DNA from: Agapetus fuscipes
Taxonomy: Eukaryota > Arthropoda > Insecta > Trichoptera > Glossosomatidae
Direction of reading: 5' to 3'
NCBI GenBank assembly: GCA_951799405.1
Contig: OX637351.1
Span: forward strand, 8,898,251-8,962,250
Length of the DNA stretch: 64,000 bases
The notes beneath the pieces were generated by a model. That model made no database searches, was not told where the DNA came from, and was given only the letters and a program-made list of their open reading frames with translations. Shown here one piece after another: positions 33,199 through 43,405 of this stretch. Made by a program: the position numbers and the translations under genes. Numbering within the stretch: position 1 is the stretch's first letter; each line of letters begins with the position of its first letter.

Positions 33199-33201
33199 GA
33201 T

Positions 33202-33316
33202 GCCAACGACACGCGGTGTATCTGAGCGGTAACCCATCCAAGTACTGTCCGCGCCCAATGTTGCTTAACTTCGGTGATCTATGGGAACCGGTGCTTTCAA
33301 CATGGTAACGTCGTTG
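33202..33316 (-). pseudogene. 5S rRNA-like sequence
   Basis: Minus strand from 33316 to 33202 resembles insect 5S rRNA: ACCATGTTGAAAGCACCGG, the box A region GATCACCGAAGTTAAGCAAC, and box C GTACTTGGATGGGTTACCGC, ending CACCGCGTGTCGTTGGC. About 115 nt, nearly full length. Changes include CCCATAGATC where CTCGTCCGATC is usual. There is no T-run terminator at the 3' side (33201 downward). It adjoins an S-C head directly, so it is most likely a retro- or transposon-captured copy. Confidence 0.75.
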
Positions 33317-33845
33317 ACATAATGTTCAAATTAATTAAAAATAAAATAATAAATTAATGTTCAAATTAAAAGATAATGAGAGCAGAGGATTTTTTTTAGA
33401 CTTATGTATTATCCTTAATACTTAACATATCTCATTTTTAATCAATTGGCACATATTATGAGGGGGAAAACTGAGAAAATAATTTTAAAAATCGTTATTT
33501 CATTTTTCTAAGCAGGCCGATTAAGAATGTGTCAAGTCTACATAAAATTAAGAATATCTTCAAAACTAAAAGTTCTATAAAAAATAATTGCAAGAATAAA
33601 ACGTCAAGATAATCTTCCCATTTTAATTACAGTGTAGGTTTATAAAATAAACGGTTTTTATTTTATTCGAAAAATCAATGATTTTTTTAATTAAAAATGG
33701 GCTATTTTCTCAAATATAACGTCGATGAGCCTCGCTTTCCCGTTATTTTATGATCCTGAAACTCCGAGAATATTTTTTTTAGTCAATTGGCACATTTTAG
33801 GAGGCGGCAATCGGAAAAATAAAATAAAATAATCGTTGTAACCAT

Positions 33846-34510
33846 TCTAATGCCCACAAACAAACACGTGTAGTTCGCGCTTACAAATGCTGATTGTGTA
33901 CTTACAAATAAAATCCAAACCTCAAATGAACATAAGCGCTACAACTTTTGCCAACCTTCCCTAACACAGGGGTGACATTGGCCATTGAACCAAGCCAAGT
34001 GAACCATTTTTTACAGTATGGGTGGTCAAGGAATACAAATAATAAATAACGTTTAAGTATAAGAAAAGAACAAAACCTTAAAAAGAAATATATACAAAAA
34101 AGTCAATAATTTCCTATCCAAAAAATGTAACAATTTAATAAACCAACATTACAAATCATCATTGCAGATTAGCTGCCACTTCTTCTTGTCCTTGCATACT
34201 TCTTTCATTTCATCCAGAGTCATAACCTTTTTCATACAAGCCGTCCTTTTATTATGACTCGGGAAATCCCATTCATTCGCTTTTTCAAAAAATTGATCCC
34301 TCTATACCTTTCTCGGTCTTCCTCTACCACGACATCCATCTATTCTTGCAACATATACTTTCTTCGTCAGCCTTTTATGACTCATTCTATGCCTGAACCA
34401 TCTTAGCAAACTTCTTTTAATCTTCAATTTCACACTTTCTCTTACACCACATTCTTCTCTTACAAGATCATTCCTCACCCTGTCACTTCGTTTTTTTTCC
34501 CTATCATACT
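33846..34510 (-). mobile_element. L-A LINE: RT C-terminus, 3' UTR and L-A unit
   Basis: Best-preserved L-A parent here. On the minus strand 34510-34160 encodes, with a few breaks, VREECGVRESVKLKIKRSLL, RWFRHRMSHKRLTKKVYVAR and GCRGRGRPRKVYRDQFF, then MKEVCKDKKKWQLICNDDL. Then ~110 bp of UTR and the L-A unit at 34028-33846 follow. Confidence 0.75.
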
Positions 34511-34881
34511 TTTAGATAGTCCATTTCTTAAATCATCTTCCTTAAAATAATTTCAGTCATTCATAATTAAAACATTTAACGAAATAAACAACAAGGTTGT
34601 GAAATAAATATGTACCTTTTTAAAGTAAAAAGAAACATACCTAACAATAACAAAATAACAAATATATTTGATCATTGTTTTCATTTCTCTTTCTAAGAAT
34701 GTATCTAACAATTATTTTACAGGTTCAATTTTTACTGTTTACGAAAAATAAATATTTTCGAGTTGTAATGCCCCAAAAACTTCAAAATTACTAAAAAATA
34801 TAAAGGGTCGCCTGCGGCGCCCCTTCATACCTGGCGCCCTGGGCGGTCGCCCGACCGCGCCCAACCCTAACGCCGGTACTG

Positions 34882-35028
34882 CATCCAACCTTACAACAAC
34901 TGGGTCTTGCTTGAGAATTGACGCTTTCTACAGCGACGCAGAGGGCTCTTGAGGTGTGATACACATAAAAACAGCGCTCACCAAATAAATCATCCTAATA
35001 TTATTATTATTATCATTAGTCAATGGTG
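34882..35028 (+). mobile_element. S-C SINE, 3' half (split by hAT)
   Basis: CATCCAACCTTACAACAACTGG through TTGAGGTGTGATACACA and AATAAATCATCC to (ATT)n tail. Continues the copy begun at 32058. Confidence 0.8.
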
Positions 35029-35211
35029 CTATCTTTCATATCCAAGGATCTTGCTTCACCCTTGTGTTTTATTATCAGCTTATCCCTGAAGCATTTGTTG
35101 TATTACTATAATAAACTCCACTGACCTAAAATCTTTTTTTTTTTAAAAACTTGCAAAGATTTGAAGAGCTCCTCCCGACATGTAACCTGTTTTCTGTTGT
35201 CCTTCAAGGTT

Positions 35212-35467
35212 ATAATCTCTATAATCTATAATCTAAGTTGCAAGGATATATTCATTCAAAGCTCTCAGATGTATGCCCACAAACAAACACGTGTAGTTCG
35301 CGCTTACAAATGCTGATTGTGTACTTACAAATAAAATCCAAACCTCAAATGAACATAAGCCCTGCAACTCTTGCCGACATTCCCTGAAACAGGGGTGACA
35401 TTGGCAAAGTGAACCATTTTTTACAGTATGGGTGGTCAGCCTCATACCAACCTATAAGTCAAGGAAT
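35212..35467 (-). mobile_element. L-A LINE 3' end
   Basis: Clean full-length reverse copy from ATAATCTATAATCTAAGTTG to CCAACCTATAAGTCAAGG. Flanked by a run of ~17 A at about 35510. Confidence 0.8.
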
Positions 35468-35551
35468 ACGAGTAATAATAATAAATAACATTTAGGTAAG
35501 TAAGTATCAAAAAAAAAAAAAAAAAAATGCCAAGGTTCGTCCCTACAATTA

Positions 35552-36507
35552 GGGTAGGGTGGGGCAAAGATCCGCAATGGGAAATGATCCGCACCCCCAA
35601 TTTAAAATGACCGCCAAATATTGTCGTGGTTTTAGACACATTTTTATGTTGGCAACATTGATAGCAGACGACTCACAAAAGTTACTTGGCGCGCGACCGG
35701 CACAACAATAATAATGAGGTGAGAATGCTTTTTACTTGTTTTGATGTAATAATCCCTAGGTCATCCTCAGTTGAAAATGTATATTCTGTACCCTTTGCTG
35801 ACTTCTATACTGGTTCAATTCCATAATTCAGGTTTTGAAAGGGGATCTAAGGACAATATTTTGGCCAAATGCGAATGTCTTGTTTTTGGGCTAGTTTTGT
35901 GTTGACAATAACAAAATGGGGCAAAGGTCCGCACTTTGCTTGGGGCAAATGTCCGCGCGCGGATGTTTGCCCCAAGCATAGTGTATTTATATTCACTGTT
36001 CTAATTTTTGAAAAACTGTTTCCAGGAGTTATTACTGGCGTTTCAAAAACCCATGCCACTGTATCGTCAATGGTGAAAGCTGGAAAATTATGGAAATGGC
36101 CCGACCGGCCTGACATTCTCGATTATGAATGGGGATCAGTCGTTTCTAGTACAAAGGAGCCAAAAAAAACCAGCACAACCCGAAATGTTTATTCAGTCAG
36201 TGAACTGGAATGGTTTTACTCATAACTGTCAGTAAATAAACGGATTAAAGTTAATTTTTCTATTTATTTCTATTGCCCCGCATCTGCGGACGTTTACCCC
36301 AAACAGTGGGGAAAAGGTCCGCAAAGGCAAGGTTGTCTACCTTTCCTTTTTTTTTCTAAATGGTGCTTATTTTGCTACTAATAAAATGGTGCATTGTAGC
36401 ACATAAATTAAGCTTTCCAGTGAAGCCAAAACATGTGGGACCTTTTACTTATTGGGTGAGAAAAAAAATTAAAACCTAAAATTGCGGATCTTTGCCCCAC
36501 CCTACCC
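35552..36507 (+). mobile_element. pogo/Tigger-like DNA transposon remnant
   Basis: Ends GGGTAGGGTGGGGCAAAG/CTTTGCCCCACCCTACCC between two TA (35550-35551, 36508-36509). The word GGGGCAAAGGTCCGCA or its complement recurs near both ends and at about 35916, 35940, 35962, 36275 and 36310. It keeps only the last transposase exon (36026-36225). The TA target and the Trp-rich C-terminal motif suggest a pogo-type element. Confidence 0.75.
36026..36225 (+). pseudogene. Last exon of pogo-like transposase
   Basis: After CTGTTTCCAG (AG at 36024-36025) the frame reads VITGVSKTHATVSSMVKAGK, LWKWPDRPDILDYEWGSVVS and NVYSVSELEWFYS then TAA. The pattern V-x-x-M-x-x-x-G-x-x-W-K-W-P-x-x-x-D-x-x-x-Y is seen at the C-terminus of insect pogo/Tigger-like proteins. 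The catalytic DDE part is absent from the window, so it is a remnant of an intron-containing transposase gene. Confidence 0.6.
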
Positions 36508-36571
36508 TATATTTTTTCAGGCTCTGTCGGTCCGTTCACTGGATTACCCAGACAATGAATGAATGAATGAA

Positions 36572-36650
36572 TTGAAAGAGGTATGTAAGGATAGGAAGAA
36601 ATGGAAGCAGCTCTGCAGAGGTTCTGGCCACCCCATAGCAGAATGGTGAC
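36572..36650 (+). pseudogene. L-A LINE RT C-terminal scrap
   Basis: TTGAAAGAGGTATGTAAGG and AGGAAGAAATGGAAGCAGCT encode LKEVCKDRKKWKQLCRG, as at 18600. No L-A unit follows. Confidence 0.5.
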
Positions 36651-36663
36651 AGAGTTACAGTTA

Positions 36664-36755
36664 CAGGTATATTTTTTGTGCTGCGCCGGGACTCGCACCC
36701 ACAACCTTCCATTCACGAGTCTGAAGTGTTACCACTGGACTACGGACCGGTCTCC
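36664..36755 (-). mobile_element. S-C SINE head
   Basis: Minus strand: ACCGGTCCGTAGTCCAGTGG, then GTGGGTGCGAGTCCCGGCGC and TATACCT; truncated after ~90 bp. Confidence 0.7.
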
Positions 36756-36982
36756 AGCTCGGTATCCTCGCCATTTCTCCACTATCCAGTTTCCACACTG
36801 TAGATATAGTTTATGCATGATAGATACCTACCATAAAATAATACCAGGCTGAATAAGCACATTGTTCATTTCGCACATAGATTCAATATGTTTGTCAACC
36901 TGATGAAATGACAGCTGTCAAATTATTTGAGGTTATGTGCACAGGTTATGTTGTGGTTATGTGATGTTCAAGCTTTAGAAAG

Positions 36983-39900
36983 ATGTACCGTTTCTACACT
37001 GAATTCCAACCGACTGATCTTGAAGTGGAAAAAGATGCTGTATTTGACACAGTGAAAGAAGAAGTACCCGTTGAGGAAGACAGAAAATATTGGGATATTT
37101 CTGCCGAGATGAGGAAAGGCAGTGGCGTCCAGGCGGATGCGAATGACAGAATGCGAGAAGAGTCTTCCTGCAGTTCCGGTGTTGCGGATCCCCTGGACAT
37201 AAAGCTAGAGAACCCCCTAGAGCTAGACGGCGGGTTGGGTAATCTTGAAGGCAATGGAAAAGGTGAGAAAACTGTCAAATATCTCCTATTGTTACCGACA
37301 TTAATGTGTCGCAGTGAAGCGTGGACTATAAGTGAAATTGAAATGAGTGATGTATTTTAGCGTTTCTAAGTAGAAAGTAGATTACAGATGACTGGAAAGC
37401 AGACGTAAGAACTCTAAAAAGCGCAGAAGTAAAGAAAGATACGAGCGATTGGGAGCAGTAGCGGCTCAAGCTAAAATCTACGAGAGGGGATGACCTTGAA
37501 ATATAGTTAATGACCCCCCCCCTTCCCCCCCCCCTCACCCCAGGTAGTATACACCAACAAATTTTTACGTATAAATCTAAGCCAAGGACCTGTTCATAAT
37601 ATACATATGTACAACAAAATTTGGTACTTTTTATGATTTGATTTTAAGCGCACTGACATTTATATTAAAAAGAAAATAAACAGATAAAAATGTGTACGTG
37701 AGCATACAATTGATAAGAAAGAAAGTTTTGTTGAAACACTGTTGCAAATAAGAGGATACAATTATTTTGAATTAAAGTCACTGAAAAAAACTGCTTACTT
37801 ACCTAAGTTTCAGTTGTTGCAAGTTGCAAGTGGTGCAATTTCGAGTACAATTTCTTTGCTTCGAAAAGTAATCGATCACTTGGTTATTAGGGTCTTGTAT
37901 TTTTTTAATTAGTCCTTTTTTCATAAATAAAGCCATAGCGTATTCAAACGTTATTAATTCACTGTGTTCTGTGTGAAAATTTTAATTCTTGTACGGCCAC
38001 AAGGAAAAAAATATTTTAAATGTTGCTGTTAATATCAGGGCGGCCAATGTAAAAAAAAAAAAATAAGGTTGCACAAAAATGCGATGACGTGAAAACTTCA
38101 TAAAAAATATATATCAACACAAATCAACAGATTTTCAATCCAAAAACAAATTTTCTTCACAAAAACTATATACAAAACAAGATAGATAATTTCAATGCAA
38201 TCTTTCCACGAAAAACCGCTATTTTTAAAACATTCCCGATTTTAGGGAGCACAATTTTTATTTTCAACCTCCCACGGTTAAACACGTCTGAACTCAGGTT
38301 TAACGATTAACTAATGAAAAAATTATTATTATATCACATGACGTGATGACGAGAAATCTCCAAACTCCAAAAAACAAGAGTATCATTCATTCATTCATAA
38401 TATTATACTGTCATTGTTGTAACGCTCCATATCGAAGAAGCTATATTTAGATTTAGATTATACCAGCATCGCACTATATTATATACGTCAATTCTCCATA
38501 GGGTCAAAGTCAGTTGTCCCCATAAGCGATTAGTTGGAGATCGATCTACGCATGCGCAAAAAGCTTTATTGTATTGAACAGAGACTGTACGTACAAGGAT
38601 CAAAGCTCACCCATACACTAACAACCAGTAGGACTATTTTTAAAACCCCTCTACTACGTCATACCCGAACGTGCGCTCACGCAGGAACGAGGTACGAGGA
38701 AAGTGTGGAGAGTGGCTTCATACTTCATACAACAAAGACGATTATTATGTGGTACCTACACCACAGTTTAACAAATATAATATGTGTATAAACAAAGATC
38801 TGCGCGTGACGCGCTTCGTATTTACTACTAGACATATAATATTTTTAATTCTGTGTACTTCTTCAGTTTTCTCTTCATATATATATTTTTTTTTCAATTT
38901 CGTTCATAGGGATAATCCCCATCCTCCCTTAATGAAGAGCCGCCACTGATTGGGAGGATTATGTTGTATTTCCAGATGAGAGCTGTGAGTGTGTTACTTT
39001 ATTCTACCATGTGGTGTATTTCCAGATGAGAGCTGTGAGCGTGTTGGTGTGTTGGGGACAAGCAAGAGCCACCATCACAGACACACAACCTCGGAGAGCG
39101 GGCCAGCCACCTCAACAGAGCTACAGGGAGGCAACACACACAACGAAGAAGAAACCATTAAAAGGAGAGAACACAATGACTCTTCAAGTGTAGATTCTTC
39201 TGGATTATATTTCAGTGACTTCAACTATAAAACTAAGAAGAAAATAAAAGACAAATGTGATTACGGAACTAAAACTATATCCCATTTAAAATTACATCAA
39301 CACACTGGAACCAAAACATATGTTTGTGATCAATGCGATTACAAAACTATAAACTCAAGCCATTTGATATCTCACCAACGAGTACATACTGGAATCAGGC
39401 CTTATGCATGTGATCAATGTGATTTTACAACTATTCAGTCCTCTAATTTAAAATATCATAAATTGATACACACTGGAGTGAAGCCGTTTGCTTGTGATCA
39501 GTGTGATTATAAAGCCACCCTTATGTCGTCTCTAAAAATCCATAAAGTGAAACATACAGGGCTCAAACAATATGTGTGTGATCTGTGCAATTATAAAACA
39601 GCTCATCCGACAAGTTTCAGAAGACACAAGGTAATGCACACCGGATTCAAAGCATTCTTATGTCACCAGTGTGATTATAAAACTGCTCATATTACAAGTC
39701 TAGAAAGACACATGTCAAAACACACAGGATTCAAACCATTTGCTTGCAATCAATGTGATTATAAAGCTGCTTTATCTTCCTGTTTGAGAGCTCATCAAAA
39801 GATACACATAATTGATAAAAAATTTACATGTGACCAATGCGATTACAGTACTCCTCTTTCGGCATACTTAAAAAAACATAAAGTCAAACACTCTACAGAG

Positions 39901-40341
39901 AAACCATACACTTGTGATCAATGTGATTATGAAACAGTTTACAAACCAGGTATGAAAAGGCACAAACTGATACATACTGAACAGAAAGCACATGCTTGTG
40001 ATCAGTGCGACTATAGAGCCACTTTACCGTCAACCTTGAAAACACATAAACTAATACACACGGGAGATAAACCATTTGCCTGCGATCAGTGTGATTATAA
40101 AGCTGCTTTGTCTTCTACTTTGAAAACACACAAATTGATTCACACCGGATACAAACCTTTTTCGTGTGACCAGTGTGTTTATAAAGCTTCGCTGTCATCA
40201 ACTTTAAAAACTCACAAACTTAAACACACAGCATGTAAGCCGTACGCCTGTGACCAATGTGAATACAGTGCCACGTCATTATCAACTTTAAAAAAACACA
40301 AAATTTTGCACTCTGATCATGACATATCTCAATATAGTTAA
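36983..40341 (+). CDS. C2H2 zinc-finger protein, two exons
   Basis: Exon 1 (36983-37262) starts MYRFYTEFQPTDLEVEKDAV, is acidic, contains DPLDIKLENPLELDG, and ends GGAAAAG|GTGAGA (phase 1). Exon 2 (39026-40341) follows TGTATTTCCAG; the join makes codon GAT and a 531-aa protein. After a Ser/Thr/Glu-rich linker come one degenerate finger (KDKCDYGTKTISHLKLH, first Cys lost) and 12 intact C2H2 fingers. These are regularly spaced, many starting F/Y-A-CDQCDYK and joined by HTG-x-KP linkers. This is a probable nuclear DNA-binding regulator; target unknown. An AATAAA lies 36 nt after the stop. The intron is mostly a hAT element and the acceptor is duplicated 50 bp upstream (38975). Upstream, TGACAGCTGTCAAA at 36911 lies in the presumed promoter. 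Exon pairing rests on phase, splice consensus and family architecture. Confidence 0.85.
37456..38948. mobile_element. hAT-like element filling the zinc-finger intron
   Basis: Ends CAGTAGCGGCTC/GAGCCGCCACTG (11 of 12 paired) flanked by ATTGGGAG on both sides (37448-37455, 38949-38956). 1,493 bp; no transposase frame. Its right end stops 26 bp before the first 3' splice site of the host gene. A C-run of CCCCCCCCCTTCCCC lies near the left end. Confidence 0.8.
38961..39043 (+). other. Duplicated 3' splice site of zinc-finger gene
   Basis: GTATTTCCAGATGAGAGCTG occurs at 38966 and again exactly 50 bp later. Use of the second AG (39025) keeps the finger frame. Use of the first (38975) shifts frame and stops at 39191-39193 before any finger. 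Confidence 0.85.
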
Positions 40342-40376
40342 CAGTGGTGTTGGCATGATGTGTCCTAGTGTTATGG

Positions 40377-40382
40377 AATAAA
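40377..40382 (+). terminator. Polyadenylation signal, zinc-finger gene
   Basis: AATAAA 36 nt after the stop codon, followed by AATAATACC and a T-rich region near 40405. Confidence 0.7.
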
Positions 40383-40613
40383 ATAATACCAAATAATTAC
40401 AAAACCTTTTAAGTAATTTCTTTTTAAATAAATTTGTGAATTATTATTATATTACAATTATTATTTATCAGAAATGTCATGGATGGACGTTGTTAACCAG
40501 GCGCGTGCATTGTGTAGAGGCAAACACATTTCATAATAAATATTTCGCCCTTTTTCCTGAAAATAACACATATGATATTAATTTACTTGCTAACAAGAAC
40601 TCAAATTTAACCA

Positions 40614-41174
40614 ACGCAACGCAACTAAGCTACACATCAGTGGCGAAGGGTGTCATACAACTCAATTCCCATCGGCTTCCCCTTTAAAATGATGTAACAA
40701 AGTAGTTAAAAGTAGTAAAAAATAGTAGTAAAAAATATAGGCACAAAGTAAAAAAATACATTTAAAACCAAAGAAACAATACATATTTTTTCCCCATTGA
40801 AACCATGCAGTCTACTTTATTATCATTTTTGCCTCATTTTAAAAGGGAAACCGATGGGAATCGAGTTGTATGGCACCCTTCGCCACTGCTACACATATAG
40901 AGTAACTTCTTGCCGCGTTATCCCCGAAGGGGTCGAATGTGGCGATTTGGACCTATTTATTTTTACAGGTAAGGGGGCTGGCCTTACGCCAACCACTTCA
41001 GTTGGGGTTCCCAGCTCCCGAGAAGGCTGGTACTCATTTCTTGTGAAGGCTGAGTAAACCTTGCCGTTATTCTGGGTTTGAAATAAACACCAAAACGGGA
41101 AATCATTTCTGACACCCTCGGTGGGTTCCAACCCGAGCGCACGGCATGGAATGCAACTGAGCTATCGACCGGAC
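40614..41174 (-). mobile_element. S-B SINE split by MITE D
   Basis: On the minus strand the head (CCGGTCGATAGC) lies at 41174. The body has a short deletion around the A box (GCTCAGTTGCATTCC). The 3' end GTGTAGCTTAGTTGCG is interrupted by a MITE at 40638-40888. Confidence 0.8.
40638..40888. mobile_element. MITE family D (hAT), copy 2
   Basis: CAGTGGCGAAGGGTGTCATA to its complement, flanked by CTACACAT (40630-40637, 40889-40896). Arms of ~60 bp including CCCATCGGCTTCCC. The 8-bp duplication establishes hAT type for family D. Confidence 0.9.
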
Positions 41175-41209
41175 AAGAATTTGAATTTTGAATCTTATCT
41201 TCAAGGCTT

Positions 41210-41466
41210 CTAATCTAATCTAATATAAGTTGCAAAGATATTTTACATTGGAGATTCACATTACATGCATTCTCACAACCAGACATGTACAAGTTTGTGC
41301 TTGCACATGCCTCATGTGAGCCTACAACACAAAAACCAAATCTCAAATGGACATACACCCTGCAACTCTTGCCGTCCTTCCCTGTAACAGGGGTGACATT
41401 GGCAAAGTGAACCATTTTTACAGCATGGGTGGTCAGCCGCATACCAACCTATAAGTCAAGGAACAT
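41210..41466 (-). mobile_element. L-A LINE 3' end
   Basis: Full-length reverse copy ending TAAGTCAAGGAACATAAA, with the (TTAGA)n tail at 41212-41228. Confidence 0.8.
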
Positions 41467-41788
41467 AAATTCTATCTATAAATATCTATTAATGCACATT
41501 TTATCAAAATTGCCTATATGGGTATCGCCGTTTAAATTTGTACCATAACTGTCGACCGGCAAGATTCAAGAAAACGTAAACATCGCGAATTCAATTAAGG
41601 TCTATTCAAAATGACATTCAAAATGGTGCTCTAATTTTTACTGAACAGTGTTTACGAACTGCTATAAAATCTTGTATTCGTCGTCGAAAAAAGAAATGAG
41701 ATATAGAAATGTAACAAAACCTAATTTTTCGAACCTGTCCGTCTGTACATCCGTTCGTTCGTATGTATGCATGTATGTATTTTACCGG

Positions 41789-42121
41789 TATGGGTGGTCA
41801 GCTTCATACCAACCTATAAGTCAAGGAAACTTATTGAAATACAATAAACGAGCGATTTTAGGTAGTTTTAAATGTGCGTATTCATTTTATTACAGAGTAC
41901 ATCGTCCAAATATGCCCGCGAGATGGCGTTTCTAAGCAGCTGTGCCGTTAGGCCCGTGACGCACTAGGCCTGGCTGCCTAGTGCGTCACGGCCCAATCTA
42001 GGTCACAGCACAGCTGCTATATTCAAAATCTCATTTAATAACTACCTAAAATCGATCGTTTATTGTATTTCAATAAGTTTCCTTGACTTATAGGTTAGTA
42101 TAAAGCTGACCACCCATACTG
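41789..42121. repeat. Large hairpin with nested palindrome
   Basis: GGTATGGGTGGTCAGCTTCA...CAAGGAAACTTATTGAAATA pairs with 42042-42121. At the centre CGTGACGCACTAGGC pairs with GCCTAGTGCGTCACG (41956-41990). The outer arms are the 5' end of L-A in opposite orientations. Confidence 0.8.
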
Positions 42122-42300
42122 TAAAAAATGGTTCACTTTACCAATGTTACCATTGTGTCAGGTAAGGTCGACAAGAGTTGCAGGGTTTATGTTCATTTGA
42201 GATTTGGTTTTATATTGTAGGTTCACATGCAGCATGTTTAAGTACGAACTTAAAGTCTTAAATGCAATATATTTTTGTAACTTAGATTATAGATTATCAT
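42083..42300 (+). mobile_element. L-A LINE 3' end
   Basis: CCTTGACTTATAGGTTAGTA to AACTTAGATTATAGATTATC; ~30 bp shorter than usual in the AGTACGAACTT region. Same deletion in the copy at 44991. Confidence 0.75.
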
Positions 42301-43405
42301 AGATTTAGATAGATAGGCAATGGTTTTTTTGCGTACATTTTTCACAATATCCAGCACCGATATAAAAATTAGGTACCTCTGTGGTCCAAATTTCATTTAA
42401 TCCGTTTAGCCCACAGATCACGGAATAAACCTTTTTGCTATTTTGAATAACAAACATCAAACGGTGCATTTAAAATATTAATAGCATGTAGTAAGGTTGA
42501 TTAGATAGTTTTATGTTTCAATTAGGTACGTAAATGTTATTTGTTAGTCAACCATAAATTAACGGTAAGTAGGTGTATTTTTTTAAACCTACGTGAATAC
42601 ACCTTAATATGGTAACATACGTTAAAGATTGTAAATAAAAAACCGCCCGACATTACCTTAAACTTGTGCCATTTGAAAAATAATGCTGTCAGCAATGATA
42701 CAAACATACAATCATTAGAAGGATTAATGGATCTAAGTAAAAAATATACAACTGATAACTTATTCGAATACATACCTTAATAATGCCAAGCTAACTTCCA
42801 CTCAAAACACACACGACAAATTCCCGAGTCTGATGTAAACGTTCTCAGAAGAAAATGAAGGTATCGAATGAGTTTTTTTGTTTTGTCCACACTGAACCAA
42901 AGAGTTACCATACGTGAAAAAATACTTAAGATTGCAAGATTTTTGTCAGTTCCAATGGAATTGGTAACATACTACAAGAAAAATTTCGGAGCCAAAAATG
43001 GAGACAAACCTTAGCAATCAAAATTTCGTGTTTAAATAAGTAAATATTATTGTGGCTAGTACAGAAAATGAAAGATACGTTACTAAGGTATATGCAAAAA
43101 TACTCAACTTTAAAAACGTTTGACTATTTTGATCGTATCATGCCATCAAAGGGTCAAAAACGGGTTGCGGACATGTAAAATTTGTATGGGAATGGAAAAA
43201 AGGCGTTTTTGTTTTATTTTTTAATTACATCGCCACTAAATGCTTTTTGCAGTTTTTTTTTGTATTTCGATACGCTTTTTATTTACTTTACTCTGATAAT
43301 TTTAGAATTCAGTAGAGATCACCAGTTTTTATGAAAAAGCTGAAAATCATTAGGGGACACACGCACAAGACAAAAGGTACAAATTTCGACGGCGATACCC
43401 AAGGG

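Larger units (their letters stand above)
32231..34881. mobile_element. hAT element inserted in S-C SINE
   Basis: Starts CAGTGCCGGTTTTAGCAC and ends GTTAGGGTTGG-complement then CCGGTACTG, flanked by CATCCAAC (32223-32230, 34882-34889). Both ends carry CGCCCTGGGCG near the terminus. 2.65 kb, enlarged by nested S-C, 5S-like and L-A insertions. A transposase relic lies near the left end. Confidence 0.85.
41519..43401. mobile_element. TIR transposon, tandem copy 1
   Basis: Starts TGGGTATCGCCGTTTAAATT and ends AATTTCGACGGCGATACCCA, with ~25-bp ends having two mismatches. TA precedes the left end. No transposase. It contains a large hairpin and an L-A copy. The segment from 42083 to 43401 is ~97% the same as 44991-46288. 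Confidence 0.8.

Noticed and set aside
37296..37360. RSEAWTISEIEMSDVF after the exon 1 donor, resembling a LINE ending
   Set aside because: Only about 15 residues and no supporting motifs around it; treated as intron.
38989..39025. Start of the zinc-finger protein at 38989
   Set aside because: The base triplet is GTG with a stop just upstream, and an intron acceptor lies between it and the fingers; the phase-matched exon 1 at 36983 explains the N-terminus better.
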